Notes: a model not told the origin generated them from the letters alone. 64,000 nucleotides of DNA from Sedimentisphaerales bacterium (GCA_028282905.1 JANQGW010000220.1:16013-80012); one strand, 5' to 3'; positions 47,227 to 54,392 are shown, counted from the first letter of the stretch. Translations and numbers: made by a program.

Positions 47227-47576
47227 TGTATTTTTGACCTGTATAAAGTTAATAGTTTACTGACTTCTTCTACTTGTGCTTTCATTGCCACAGTATTGCA
47301 ATAAGCCAAATCCTGCGACAAAATCATATAATATCTTATTTCCTCAAGTGAACTGTGAGCAATCGTCAAAAAGCGGCATTTCTCTGCGGCGGTACGCTTC
47401 TTAAAGCCTTCGGCGATATTGGCCGGGACTGACACAGCCGCACGCCGCATTTGGCTTACCAAACCGTACAATTCCTCCTTCGGATACGCCTTGGTCGCCT
47501 GATACACCGACAAAACCAACTGATGCGCCTTTTGCCACACAAATAAGTCCTCGAATCGCTTTGCCGGCTCATTCAT
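47217..47576 (-). CDS. Four-helix-bundle protein (23S rRNA intervening-sequence / S23 type)
   Basis: 119 residues. The FEDLFVWQKAHQLVLSVYQ start, RRAAVSVPANIAEG and the late LEEIRYYMILSQDL are the signature of the bundle family first seen in 23S rRNA intervening sequences and in Avd proteins of retroelements. The start is secure (AAGGAG ten bases before the ATG). The C-terminal residues KIQNS are encoded inside the left octamer array. The gene sits between argH and thiL, interrupting an otherwise housekeeping row, and is bracketed by inverted octamer arrays, as IVS ORFs are bracketed by inverted repeats. Function is unknown; no reverse transcriptase is nearby. Confidence 0.9.
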   Translation of the reverse strand: MNEPAKRFEDLFVWQKAHQLVLSVYQATKAYPKEELYGLVSQMRRAAVSVPANIAEGFKKRTAAEKCRFLTIAHSSLEEIRYYMILSQDLAYCNTVAMKAQVEEVSKLLTLYRSKIQNS

Positions 47577-47588
47577 AATCCGTCTCCT

Positions 47589-47628
47589 TCATTCTTGAGT
47601 TCGTGTGTTCTTGAATTCTTGTATTCTT
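47589..47628. repeat. Octamer array, right arm (five units)
   Basis: TCATTCTT, GAGTTCGT, GTGTTCTT, GAATTCTT, GTATTCTT: five 8-base units touching the argH stop. Reverse-complemented it matches the left arm at roughly 31 of 40 positions, so the transcript could fold with the four-helix-bundle ORF in the loop. Confidence 0.75.
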
Positions 47629-49018
47629 ACTGACTTTTCAGCTTATCCTTCCAGTAAGCAATCTGTGCCCGCGCATTTTCCGGACCGGCGGCTCCTTTAC
47701 TCTGGTACGACCGGCAGACGCCTGTTGGGTCAAGGGTGTTATAGACGTCTTCTTCGATTTTTTCGCAGGCGGCGGTGAACTGCTCGATGGTCAGTTCGCC
47801 GAGCTTCTTTTTGCCCTCTTCTTCGCACTGGGCGACAAGTGAGCCGACGATGCCATGGGCCTGTCGGAACGGCACGCCCTTCCGCACCAGGTATTCGGCC
47901 AGTGCCGTCGCGTCCAGGAAACCCTCATCCAGTCCGTCGGCAATATGCCTGGTATTAAACGTCGTATGGCTGACGATCGCCGTGGTCATCTGCAGGCACG
48001 TATCCGTATAATCAGCCGCGTTAAAGACGTGAATCTTATCTTCCTGCAGGTCACGGTTATACGTTGACGGCTGGGCCTTCAAAATCGTCAGCATCGCCAC
48101 CAGCGCCCCGTACACCGTGCCGCTTTTGCCGCGGATCAGCTCCAGCATATCCGGGTTTCGCTTCTGCGGCATCATACTCGAACTGGTGCAGTATGCGTCA
48201 TCGGTCCGGATAAACGAAAACTCCGCGGACGTATAAAGTATCCAGTCCTCAGCCAGCCGGGTCAGATGCGACGAGATCAGCGAACAGCAGAAGATAAACT
48301 CCGCACAGAAATCCCGATCCGACACCGCGTCGATGCTGTTATAGGTAATATCCTTAAAACCGAGTGCCTTGGCCGTCATCTCCCGATCCAGCGGCAGCGT
48401 CGAGCCGGCCACCGCACCGGACCCCAGCGGCGAGACGTTCAGCCGGTCCCGGCAGTCCTTGAGCCGGCTGTAATCCCGCGCCAGCATCTCCACAAAGCTC
48501 AGCAGGTACGACGCAACCGTCGCCGGCTGTGCCCGCTGCAAGTGCGTATACGTCGGCATGATGTCGTCGGTATACTTCGCCGCCAGCCGGACAAACGCCA
48601 GCTGCAGCTGCGTAATCCGCGTCAGCAGCAGCTCGATCTCGTCCCGCATCCACAGACGGATATCCGTCGCCACCTGGTCGTTTCGGCTCCGGCCGGTATG
48701 CAGTTTTCGCCCGGCATCGCCGATTTTCGACACGAGTGCCGACTCAATCGCCATGTGGATATCTTCCTGGGCGACGTCAAAGACGAATTCGCCCGCCGCG
48801 ATGGACTCGCCGATCTCCAGCAGGCCCTTCTTGATCTCGGCCGCCTCAGCCTTGGTAATGATCTTGACCGCGCCTAACATCTCGGCATGCGCGATCGACC
48901 CGGCGATATCATATTTATACAGACGACGGTCATACGACAGCGACTCCACAAAATCAACTGCCAGCTCATCCACCGAGCCCGAAAGACGCTTCTCCCAGCT
49001 CTTTTCAGTATTTCCCAT
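47627..49018 (-). CDS. argH: Argininosuccinate lyase
   Basis: Splits argininosuccinate into arginine and fumarate, the last step of arginine synthesis. The 463-residue chain has the fumarase-superfamily signatures: HTGRSRNDQVATD, THLQRAQPATVASYLL, and SSMMPQKRNPDMLEL around the catalytic Ser loop. The ATG is preceded by AAGGAA. A good promoter lies 48-76 bases upstream (49066-49094). It is the first gene of the row argH, four-helix-bundle, thiL, tsaE. No other arginine gene is in the window, so it is probably regulated on its own. Confidence 0.96.
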   Translation of the reverse strand: MGNTEKSWEKRLSGSVDELAVDFVESLSYDRRLYKYDIAGSIAHAEMLGAVKIITKAEAAEIKKGLLEIGESIAAGEFVFDVAQEDIHMAIESALVSKIGDAGRKLHTGRSRNDQVATDIRLWMRDEIELLLTRITQLQLAFVRLAAKYTDDIMPTYTHLQRAQPATVASYLLSFVEMLARDYSRLKDCRDRLNVSPLGSGAVAGSTLPLDREMTAKALGFKDITYNSIDAVSDRDFCAEFIFCCSLISSHLTRLAEDWILYTSAEFSFIRTDDAYCTSSSMMPQKRNPDMLELIRGKSGTVYGALVAMLTILKAQPSTYNRDLQEDKIHVFNAADYTDTCLQMTTAIVSHTTFNTRHIADGLDEGFLDATALAEYLVRKGVPFRQAHGIVGSLVAQCEEEGKKKLGELTIEQFTAACEKIEEDVYNTLDPTGVCRSYQSKGAAGPENARAQIAYWKDKLKSQ

Positions 49019-49065
49019 ACGAAGTTTCCTTGCAAAGTTAGGTTAGACAGGTAGTTATCACGAAA

Positions 49066-49094
49066 ATACTACGCCCGGCATCCAAAAAAGTCAA
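49066..49094 (-). promoter_or_regulatory. Promoter of argH
   Basis: On the minus strand TTGACT (49089-49094), a 17-base spacer and TAGTAT (49066-49071), close to the sigma-70 consensus. The predicted start site is about 40 bases before the argH ATG. Confidence 0.7.
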
Positions 49095-49179
49095 GCAATT
49101 TGCGCATCGCCCCCATTCCCCCCAATATAGATATTGACTGTTCGATTTCAGCAAACAGGTAAGATAAGATTATTTTATC

Positions 49180-49275
49180 TTGACTTTATTTCGCCGATTG
49201 CCGATAATAATAGTGCGCCGTGACTGCGTCGCGTTGCAGGATTAGGAGCAATCCTAACACGGCGTCGTTTTTTTA
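49180..49275 (+). ncRNA. Candidate very short RNA: promoter, hairpin and T-tract
   Basis: A plus-strand promoter (TTGACT at 49180-49185, 17-base spacer, GATAAT at 49203-49208) is followed within ten bases by a hairpin whose outer stem CGCCGTG/CACGGCG (49216-49222, 49258-49264) encloses an inner stem AGGATT/AATCCT with a six-base loop. Seven T (49268-49274) come next. The predicted transcript is about 60 bases and ends against the DUF3800 stop, antisense to that gene's tail. An inverted AAGATAA/TTATCTT (49161-49181) overlaps the -35. No gene lies downstream on this strand, so a plain terminator has no obvious client. Confidence 0.5.
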
Positions 49276-50013
49276 ATGAAGCGTGACAATCCCGTATCCT
49301 TCGATTTTCCCTTTTGGACTTGTCCTGACACGGTCTCGTATTTGCCTGAAATATCGGTCATCCCCCTTTGAGAACCACCGGTAAACTCCTCCGGCAACCA
49401 TATCCGCAAGTTGAATACCTGTGCTAAAATGAGATGGGACAATAAAAACTCCTTCGAGAATATTTGAAAACTTGGAAGTGTGCGATTCCTGTCCAAGCAT
49501 CATGCGATAGTGCATATTTTGCAGCCGTCTATCCTGCCGACGCTCCCGATGGTCACAAATCGCAATACCATTCATTTTGCCGCCTGCCTCACGACTCAAA
49601 TCCTGAAGATAATACTGAAATCGTTCAATCAACCGTTTATATGCAAACCAATATAAATCATCGTCACTGTTGATATGCGAACGACTGTAACACTGTGCAA
49701 CATCAGCGATGGTAGAAATAATTTTGATAGACTTATAACGGCTGATAATGGTATATAAATCTGTTCGGAACTGCTCTTTAACCGTTTTGTCAAGATGGCT
49801 CAAAGGTGTTTGTTTTTGTGGACTGGCAAAAAAATATCGCCATTTAATCTCACCAAGAACAGAGTATTTCTTTTTCAGCGATAAAAACTCTTCGTTGACT
49901 TTAAACCAGGCATGCTCCGAAATGATAATTCCGCCTAAAACAAACTTGTCCTCCGGACCGTGCTTTCCGATAGGAGCCAGCGAACCGGATTCATCAATAA
50001 ACAGCAAATGCAT
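49273..50013 (-). CDS. DUF3800 domain protein
   Basis: 246 residues. The start LLFIDESGSLAPIGKHG and GGIIISEHAW match DUF3800, a family with an RNase H-like predicted fold and a conserved DESG; ICDHRERRQDRR and HFSTGIQLADMVAGGVYRW are also typical (the late IQLAD with Asp). Members are scattered among mobile and defence-type gene sets, and their substrate is not established. The start is ten bases after a small gene on the same strand. It is followed by a hairpin with T-tract on the other strand. It probably belongs with the small gene and the DUF4062 gene upstream. Confidence 0.82.
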   Translation of the reverse strand: MHLLFIDESGSLAPIGKHGPEDKFVLGGIIISEHAWFKVNEEFLSLKKKYSVLGEIKWRYFFASPQKQTPLSHLDKTVKEQFRTDLYTIISRYKSIKIISTIADVAQCYSRSHINSDDDLYWFAYKRLIERFQYYLQDLSREAGGKMNGIAICDHRERRQDRRLQNMHYRMMLGQESHTSKFSNILEGVFIVPSHFSTGIQLADMVAGGVYRWFSKGDDRYFRQIRDRVRTSPKGKIEGYGIVTLH

Positions 50014-50023
50014 CGCTTATTCC

Positions 50024-50281
50024 CTATTTTCTCGACTGTTTCTTTTTCTTTTGAATATCCCGCTCGTCTTCAAGTTGGCTAAATTCAACCCCGACACGAG
50101 TTCCCCACTCGTCGTTGCCGAGTTCTTTGGAATTGGCCTCAACAATAGCCTCCCGCGGCTGCTCGCCATGCTGAACGGCCCGATTCAGTTCTTCCCGAAC
50201 CTTATGCCGCTCCCGCCGCCGATGAAAAATCTCACGAGGCCGAGACACCCAATACAAAGCTTTCTTAAAAGAACGACTCAT
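50024..50281 (-). CDS. Small charged protein, unknown, partner of DUF3800
   Basis: 85 residues with no family I recognise. It is basic at the ends (RRRERHKVREE; KKKKQSRK) with a short acidic middle (FSQLEDERD) and is predicted to be mostly helical, with no signal or membrane segment. Its stop is ten bases before the DUF3800 start, so the two are translated from one message. Highly charged small partners like this can be antitoxin-like or nucleic-acid-binding, but no motif supports either. The start codon is preceded by an A-rich site (AAAAGAAAATACG) rather than a strong ribosome site. Confidence 0.6.
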   Translation of the reverse strand: MSRSFKKALYWVSRPREIFHRRRERHKVREELNRAVQHGEQPREAIVEANSKELGNDEWGTRVGVEFSQLEDERDIQKKKKQSRK

Positions 50282-50376
50282 CGTATTTTCTTTTCGTACC
50301 GAATGTTACAGATTTTCATTTACTGCAAAAAAAAGAAACATTAATACCAAAGAATTCTATATAATCACACCTAATG

Positions 50377-51405
50377 CTAGAAAGGGTCTGCAATACTTTC
50401 AAGTATTTTCCTTCTCTCGTTCTTATCAAGCATTTTAAAGGATTCAAATTTCATTCTCAATTCTTCATTTTCCTTTTTCATCAAATCTGGAACTCCCTCC
50501 TTCACTGGTCTGATTAATGTTTTCTTATGCAAAAGTACACTACTAAATCCTTCAGAAGATACTACATTATCTAAAATTTTAAAATCAGGTAACTTAGCCA
50601 ACCACTCAAACCAATCTTGATTAGTTGGTATTTTCATAACCTTATCAATATCAATGTCTAAAAGAATTGGTTTATCAGTCCAGTCTCGAATTGAGCGAAA
50701 GAAACTCAAAGCATCAGCCTTTCGATCAATGCTTTCAATGACAACGTCAGCCTGTGCTTTATCGACTTTTCTATAGATATTTTCAACCAACTCTTCAATC
50801 TTCCTGCTCATCGTATTCAATTGAGAAAGTGTTTGGTTCGCCGATTGCAGTTTCGATTTATTTGCCCTGTCTGCAAGAAACTCGTAAAACAATCCTGCCC
50901 ACTGCTTTTTAAGAATATCTTCAATGTCTCTTGAAAATTGAAAATCAAAAAAGCCATTGTTCGTTGGTGATTTCCTTACAGAATTTATGAATTCAAAAAT
51001 ATGTTTTGAATAAACTTGTTTATCTATGGAAGGGTAGCAGATACCATCCTTGTCTTTATTTCTTTCAAATAATTTATGGTCAGATAGGACATCTTTTTTT
51101 ACAAAAGTAAAAACAGGAATATTTAACTTTCTCGCTGCTTCATATTCCGCATTAACTATCGACTTACCAATTTCGGCCTTATAAGTACCTCCAAATCTTC
51201 CACCAATTATTAAAATCAGTAAATGGCAATTTGAAATTTCACGAATGCATGAGTCGTGGGTATGCAAATCTGGATGGTAAAAAACATCCCCTCTTTCGCT
51301 CAAGGCATCTTCAAAACCAAAACTATTAATAAAAGTCACTAAAGTGTCTCTTACTTCTGAGAGATCATAGCACGTGGAGCTAATAAAAACTCTTGGGATT
51401 GCCAT
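50377..51405 (-). CDS. DUF4062 domain protein
   Basis: 342 residues. PRVFISSTCYDLSEVRDTL opens a DUF4062 domain, a TIR-like fold found at the N-terminus of many predicted defence or STAND proteins; LLILIIGGRFGGTY and VNAEYEAARKLNIPVFTFV follow. The rest is helical and charged with no ATPase motif, so any partner domain is absent or divergent. The base composition is clearly lower in G+C (about 30% in sampled lines) than the surrounding genes (about 45-50%), a sign of transfer. A good ribosome site (AAAGGAATATAG) precedes the ATG. It is the first gene of a three-gene row with the small gene and DUF3800. Confidence 0.85.
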   Translation of the reverse strand: MAIPRVFISSTCYDLSEVRDTLVTFINSFGFEDALSERGDVFYHPDLHTHDSCIREISNCHLLILIIGGRFGGTYKAEIGKSIVNAEYEAARKLNIPVFTFVKKDVLSDHKLFERNKDKDGICYPSIDKQVYSKHIFEFINSVRKSPTNNGFFDFQFSRDIEDILKKQWAGLFYEFLADRANKSKLQSANQTLSQLNTMSRKIEELVENIYRKVDKAQADVVIESIDRKADALSFFRSIRDWTDKPILLDIDIDKVMKIPTNQDWFEWLAKLPDFKILDNVVSSEGFSSVLLHKKTLIRPVKEGVPDLMKKENEELRMKFESFKMLDKNERRKILESIADPF

Positions 51406-51592
51406 TCTATATTCCTTTTCCTATCGTATCTTAAGAATTCATGAACTCAAATTAGTTAACTGCCCACTATCAACTTCTACATTCTTATTGCTACCTTCAA
51501 CCCACCGCGGCCCTCTGTACCGCGTACGACAGGAGTGCTGATTATACTGGACAAACTGACGATATAAAAGTGAAAATCAGGCCAAGACCATA

Positions 51593-51704
51593 AAATTCCC
51601 ACATTCCTATATACCTACATACCGGTATTCCTACATTCCCGAGTCCTTGTATTCTTGTGTCCTTACATCCCTACATACCTGTATACATGTATTCTTACAT
51701 TCTT
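51593..51704. repeat. Degenerate octamer array (14 units)
   Basis: From AAATTCCC through ACATTCCT, GAGTCCTT, GTATTCTT and ACATACCT to ACATTCTT, the sequence keeps an 8-base step for 112 bases, with one 7/9 compensation. Consensus is roughly R-N-R-T-N-C-Y-T. It shares this consensus with arrays at 47.2, 47.6 and 52.2 kb. Confidence 0.8.
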
Positions 51705-51782
51705 TTAAAATTCCTGCCGCAATCAACACCCCAACCTGCTATAATACCCCCGGGCAGTAAAAAGCCTCAGGCCCAAAATCTG

Positions 51783-51810
51783 AGGACTGAAGACTATAGA
51801 CTAAAGACTG
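51783..51810. repeat. Degenerate heptamer array (four units)
   Basis: AGGACTG, AAGACTA, TAGACTA and AAGACTG, joined without gaps, 22 bases before the next ORF. Confidence 0.6.
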
Positions 51811-51832
51811 TAGCAAAAAGAAGGAGCAAACC

Positions 51833-52204
51833 ATGGTCATTTCGACCGGAGCAGAGAAATCTATTCAAACAGCCATCTCGACAACGTCGAGATTCCACAA
51901 TTCAACATTCAAAACTCATAATTCAAAATTACGCGTCGCTCTGGACAACTTTGGTTCCACTTTGGACAAAAATGGTTACGTTTCGGACAACTTTGGCAAC
52001 ATTTCGGCGCAGTTTCAGAACACAAAAACACCCCAAAACCCAATTTCCAGCCTAAAAGCAAGCATTTCCCCAAAAAGAATAACAATCAATGAAATCTGTG
52101 TAATCTGTGGACTTAAAAATATGCAAAACGAACCCAATTTCAAAACCTCCAAAATCGCCATAAGTCGTTTCGTATCAACCCCTAAAGCCTCATCCCTCAA
52201 ATAA
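51833..52204 (+). CDS. Repeat-derived hypothetical ORF with four 7-residue repeats
   Basis: A 123-residue frame with a good ribosome site (AAGGAG eight bases before the ATG). Its sequence is low in complexity: a start resembling dispersed repeat text (STGAEKSIQT), then four repeats of seven residues (LDNFGST, LDKNGYV, SDNFGNI, SAQFQNT) from an exact 21-base period (51941-52024), and an end NMQNEPNFKTSKIAISRF. I recall similar MQNEPNF-type ORFs from planctomycete assemblies, which look like translated intergenic repeats. It lies between two octamer arrays. A real protein is possible but unproven. Confidence 0.35.
   Translation: MVISTGAEKSIQTAISTTSRFHNSTFKTHNSKLRVALDNFGSTLDKNGYVSDNFGNISAQFQNTKTPQNPISSLKASISPKRITINEICVICGLKNMQNEPNFKTSKIAISRFVSTPKASSLK
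51941..52024. repeat. 21-base tandem repeat (four units)
   Basis: Units of 21 bases built on GGACAACTTTGG repeat four times, the last one strongly changed. In the plus frame they encode the 7-residue repeats of the ORF above. Confidence 0.65.
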
Positions 52205-52222
52205 CGAACCCAAACGAACCCA

Positions 52223-52286
52223 AAATTCCCGAGTTCTTGAGTTCTTGAGTTCCTGAGTCCTTGTATTCCTATATCCCTACATACCT
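52223..52286. repeat. Degenerate octamer array (eight units)
   Basis: AAATTCCC, GAGTTCTT, GAGTTCTT, GAGTTCCT, GAGTCCTT, GTATTCCT, ATATCCCT, ACATACCT: eight exact 8-base steps, same orientation as the array at 51593-51704. Confidence 0.8.
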
Positions 52287-52325
52287 GCAAAAAAACTCGT
52301 TTTTTTGATATTTTTCCCTCACAGC

Positions 52326-52354
52326 TTGCGTTTTTGGGCGTTTGTACTTATGAT
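52326..52354 (+). promoter_or_regulatory. Promoter of the ECF sigma/anti-sigma pair
   Basis: TTGCGT, a 17-base spacer and TATGAT, 32 bases before the ATG. A housekeeping-type promoter would give basal expression of the pair. Confidence 0.6.
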
Positions 52355-52386
52355 GAGCGTACTAATAAAAGATATTTTGTTCAAGA

Positions 52387-52995
52387 ATGGGTGCTTTGGA
52401 AGCGACACAACCGGAATCTCAGGGCTGTCTGATCGAGCAAGCTCGAACGGACAAAACCGCCTTTGCGGCCTTATTTCGCCGTCACTACGACGAAATCTAC
52501 CGCTATTGCGCCCGTCGTTTGCCGGGGGCAGCCGTCGCCGAAGATGTGACATCGCAGGTTTTCTTAAAAATGGTCAAAAACTTTAACAGCTTTATGGGGG
52601 ACGAAAACGCGTTTCGCTGCTGGCTTTATCGCATCGCATGCAATGAGATCAACAGCCACTATCGCAGCACCGGCCGTCAGGCCAAGGCCTTTGAACAATT
52701 GAAGATAGATTGCGACACCGAACAGCCCGACACTATCGACGAATGCGACAATGCCGACGAAAACGAGGCCCAAAAGGCCTTTTTGCAAGAGGCTGTCAGC
52801 GAGCTATCTCCGGAACACCAGGACATTATCACCCTGCGGTTTTTCGAGGGGCTCAACAGCACCGAGATCGGCGAGATACTGGATATGAAACCGGCCACCG
52901 TGCGGAGCCATCTGGCCCGTGCGCTGGGAAAAATAAAAAACATTTATAAAACCCGACAACAGCAAACACCCGGAAAGTTATGCTGGTATGAATAA
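52387..52995 (+). CDS. ECF RNA polymerase sigma factor
   Basis: 202 residues. Region 2 is in YDEIYRYCARRLPGAAVAEDVTSQVFLKM (key part AVAEDVTSQVFLKM) with AFRCWLYRIACNEINSHYR after it; region 4 is in LNSTEIGEILDMKPATVRSHLARALGKIK. An acidic linker separates the two. There is no C-terminal extension, unlike the kinase-linked factor at 11 kb. Its stop overlaps the anti-sigma start by eight bases, so the pair is co-translated. A consensus-like promoter lies 32 bases upstream. Its target genes are not evident; the small membrane gene 1 kb downstream is one candidate. Confidence 0.9.
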   Translation: MGALEATQPESQGCLIEQARTDKTAFAALFRRHYDEIYRYCARRLPGAAVAEDVTSQVFLKMVKNFNSFMGDENAFRCWLYRIACNEINSHYRSTGRQAKAFEQLKIDCDTEQPDTIDECDNADENEAQKAFLQEAVSELSPEHQDIITLRFFEGLNSTEIGEILDMKPATVRSHLARALGKIKNIYKTRQQQTPGKLCWYE

Positions 52996-53695
52996 CGAAG
53001 AAGAAAAATTCGAACAATTTGTCGCGTCCATACGATTTGACGACACACCTTCTGACACGCACCGGGACCAACTGGAAAAACAGCTTCTGGAGGCCTGGGA
53101 CGAGGCACAGGCCGAATCTGAAGCCGAAACCGAAGCCGACAATATCGTCGTCGCCCCGGTTGAGCCGACCAGCCTGTACCTGCAGCGGCTGGCCATCGCG
53201 GCGTCGTTTCTGATTATCTGCGGCACACTGTTCTGGGGCATCGACAAGATGTTTATCGGCGAGCAGAGCTATATCGCCCGCCACCCCGACCGCCAGGCCA
53301 TCGAGCGGATTATCGAAGCTGAAAACGCCACCGGCGTCGAGAAAAAGAAGCTGCTCGCCCAGATCAAAGACGTCTGGAACCTGATCGACAGCAAAGATTC
53401 GGCCAGCCTGGTGACGGTTCTGCATACTGACGACAATGCCTATACCGTCCGTGTCTGGGCGGCGAAATACCTCGGCAAGCTCGGCGGCGAAGACACGCTT
53501 GAGATAATCGAAACCACCATCGACCAACTCGGCGTCACCGACCCGCAGGATCCGCTGATGATCGCCGCCGATAAAATCCGCGAGCGGCTGGGACTGGAAA
53601 AACCGGCCAAACCGGATACCGACAGTTCTAAACCACCCAAAACCAACGGCAGCTGGCAGGCGGCCCCGGACGATTGCGACCCAGAGCTGGACTGA
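52988..53695 (+). CDS. Membrane-anchored anti-sigma factor-like protein with HEAT-like region
   Basis: 235 residues. An acidic N-terminal part (about 60 residues, cytoplasmic and likely to bind the sigma factor) precedes one membrane helix (LAIAASFLIICGTLFW). The outer part has VLHTDDNAYTVRVWAAKYLGKLGGEDTLEI, which resembles HEAT-like repeats, and a Pro/Lys-rich tail. No Cys-His zinc motif is present, so it differs from ZAS-type anti-sigma proteins. The eight-base overlap with the sigma gene and shared promoter support the pairing. The signal it senses is unknown. Confidence 0.72.
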   Translation: MNNEEEKFEQFVASIRFDDTPSDTHRDQLEKQLLEAWDEAQAESEAETEADNIVVAPVEPTSLYLQRLAIAASFLIICGTLFWGIDKMFIGEQSYIARHPDRQAIERIIEAENATGVEKKKLLAQIKDVWNLIDSKDSASLVTVLHTDDNAYTVRVWAAKYLGKLGGEDTLEIIETTIDQLGVTDPQDPLMIAADKIRERLGLEKPAKPDTDSSKPPKTNGSWQAAPDDCDPELD

Positions 53696-53701
53696 CAACA
53701 T

Positions 53702-53729
53702 TGTCGATTGACGATGGACGAGTGACGAT
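53702..53729. repeat. Degenerate heptamer array (four units)
   Basis: TGTCGAT, TGACGAT, GGACGAG and TGACGAT, directly after the anti-sigma stop. Confidence 0.6.
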
Positions 53730-53738
53730 TGCTTTAAA

Positions 53739-53834
53739 CAGCAGCCGGAAGCGCCAGCGCCCGGATGGGATGCCCTGTGTATACGCCATTCACTGAGATA
53801 CCCCGTCGTGTCGCTGTCGCTCCACGCTGCTGTT
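53739..53834. repeat. About 96-bp intergenic repeat, copy A
   Basis: Starts cagcagccggaagcgccagc and ends cgtgtcgctgtcgctccacg plus CTGCTGTT. Copy B at 54541-54638 has the same order with scattered changes; the last 30 bases are nearly identical. The two direct copies flank the small membrane gene. Confidence 0.7.
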
Positions 53835-54068
53835 ATTACATCGCTGATGGCGTTAATCACATTCACTAATTCCGTTTTTATCGGCTCCTTCCGTAAGGAA
53901 ATCCCCTGCTGCAAATTTCCTCGGAAAATAGCGGAAATTTCCGCTCCTGAATTTGCCCGATGCCGCTTTATAACGTAGATTATAAGTGACAAGGGAAAAC
54001 AATAATTCAACACCCCACTGGAACAGACAGAGAAGAGAATAACGGTGTTTTCCGTGGGAGAAAGACAA

Positions 54069-54392
54069 ATGGGACGATGGCGAAGTAAACTCTTACTGAC
54101 GCTGATCGTGTACGGTGCGGGCTTTGCAACGGCTGTGTATGTGCTGTCGCCTCCAGAGGCGACGGCGGCGGGCGAGTCCAACAGTGTACAGCAGGTCAGC
54201 CAGTGGTTGAAACAAAAAACAGCAGCGCCGCAGACAGATACGCCGAACGCGGGTCTCGAAGCGAAACCGTGGGCCGAAACAGCCCATGCCGCAATCGGCA
54301 AAGCCGCGGCGTTTGCGAAAACACAATCCGTGCTTCTGGCCGAGGCGATCAAGGCCAAGGTTGAAGAGCACAAGCGTGATCGCGGCGAGTAA
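54069..54392 (+). CDS. Small single-pass membrane protein, unknown
   Basis: 107 residues from the Met after GGGAGAAAGACAA; the track start is eight codons earlier. One helix (LLLTLIVYGAGFATAVYVLS) follows a basic start, so the long C-terminal part faces outside or is a cleaved signal-type anchor. The rest is Ala/Lys/Glu-rich and helical (AAIGKAAAFAKTQSVLLAEA) with no recognised domain. The gene stands alone, flanked by two copies of a 96-base repeat, and is followed by a large hairpin. It may be controlled by the ECF pair just upstream; this rests only on proximity. Confidence 0.6.
   Translation: MGRWRSKLLLTLIVYGAGFATAVYVLSPPEATAAGESNSVQQVSQWLKQKTAAPQTDTPNAGLEAKPWAETAHAAIGKAAAFAKTQSVLLAEAIKAKVEEHKRDRGE

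Larger units (their letters stand above)
51406..51832. other. Repeat-filled region between DUF4062 and the repeat-coded ORF
   Basis: 427 bases without a gene. A TATAAT-like box on the minus strand (51541-51546) may belong to the DUF4062 promoter. The rest is an array of 14 octamers (51593-51704) and a heptamer array (51783-51810) immediately before the next ORF. Confidence 0.6.
53696..54068. other. Intergenic region with heptamer array and repeat copy A
   Basis: 373 bases with no gene. It begins with four heptamers (53702-53729), followed by repeat copy A (53739-53834), and ends with the ribosome site of the small membrane gene. The antisense ORF 52853-54412 crosses it but is a shadow. Confidence 0.6.

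Noticed and set aside
46272-47237. 321-residue plus ORF opposite thiL
   Set aside because: Antisense to thiL; rich in His/Arg, typical of shadow translation.
47217-47576. Possible diversity-generating retroelement (Avd-like bundle protein)
   Set aside because: No reverse transcriptase, template repeat or variable repeat was found nearby.
48266-48877. 203-residue Arg-rich plus ORF opposite argH
   Set aside because: Shadow frame of argH.
51593-51704. CRISPR array
   Set aside because: Units are 8 bases with no spacers and no cas genes; it is a tandem array.
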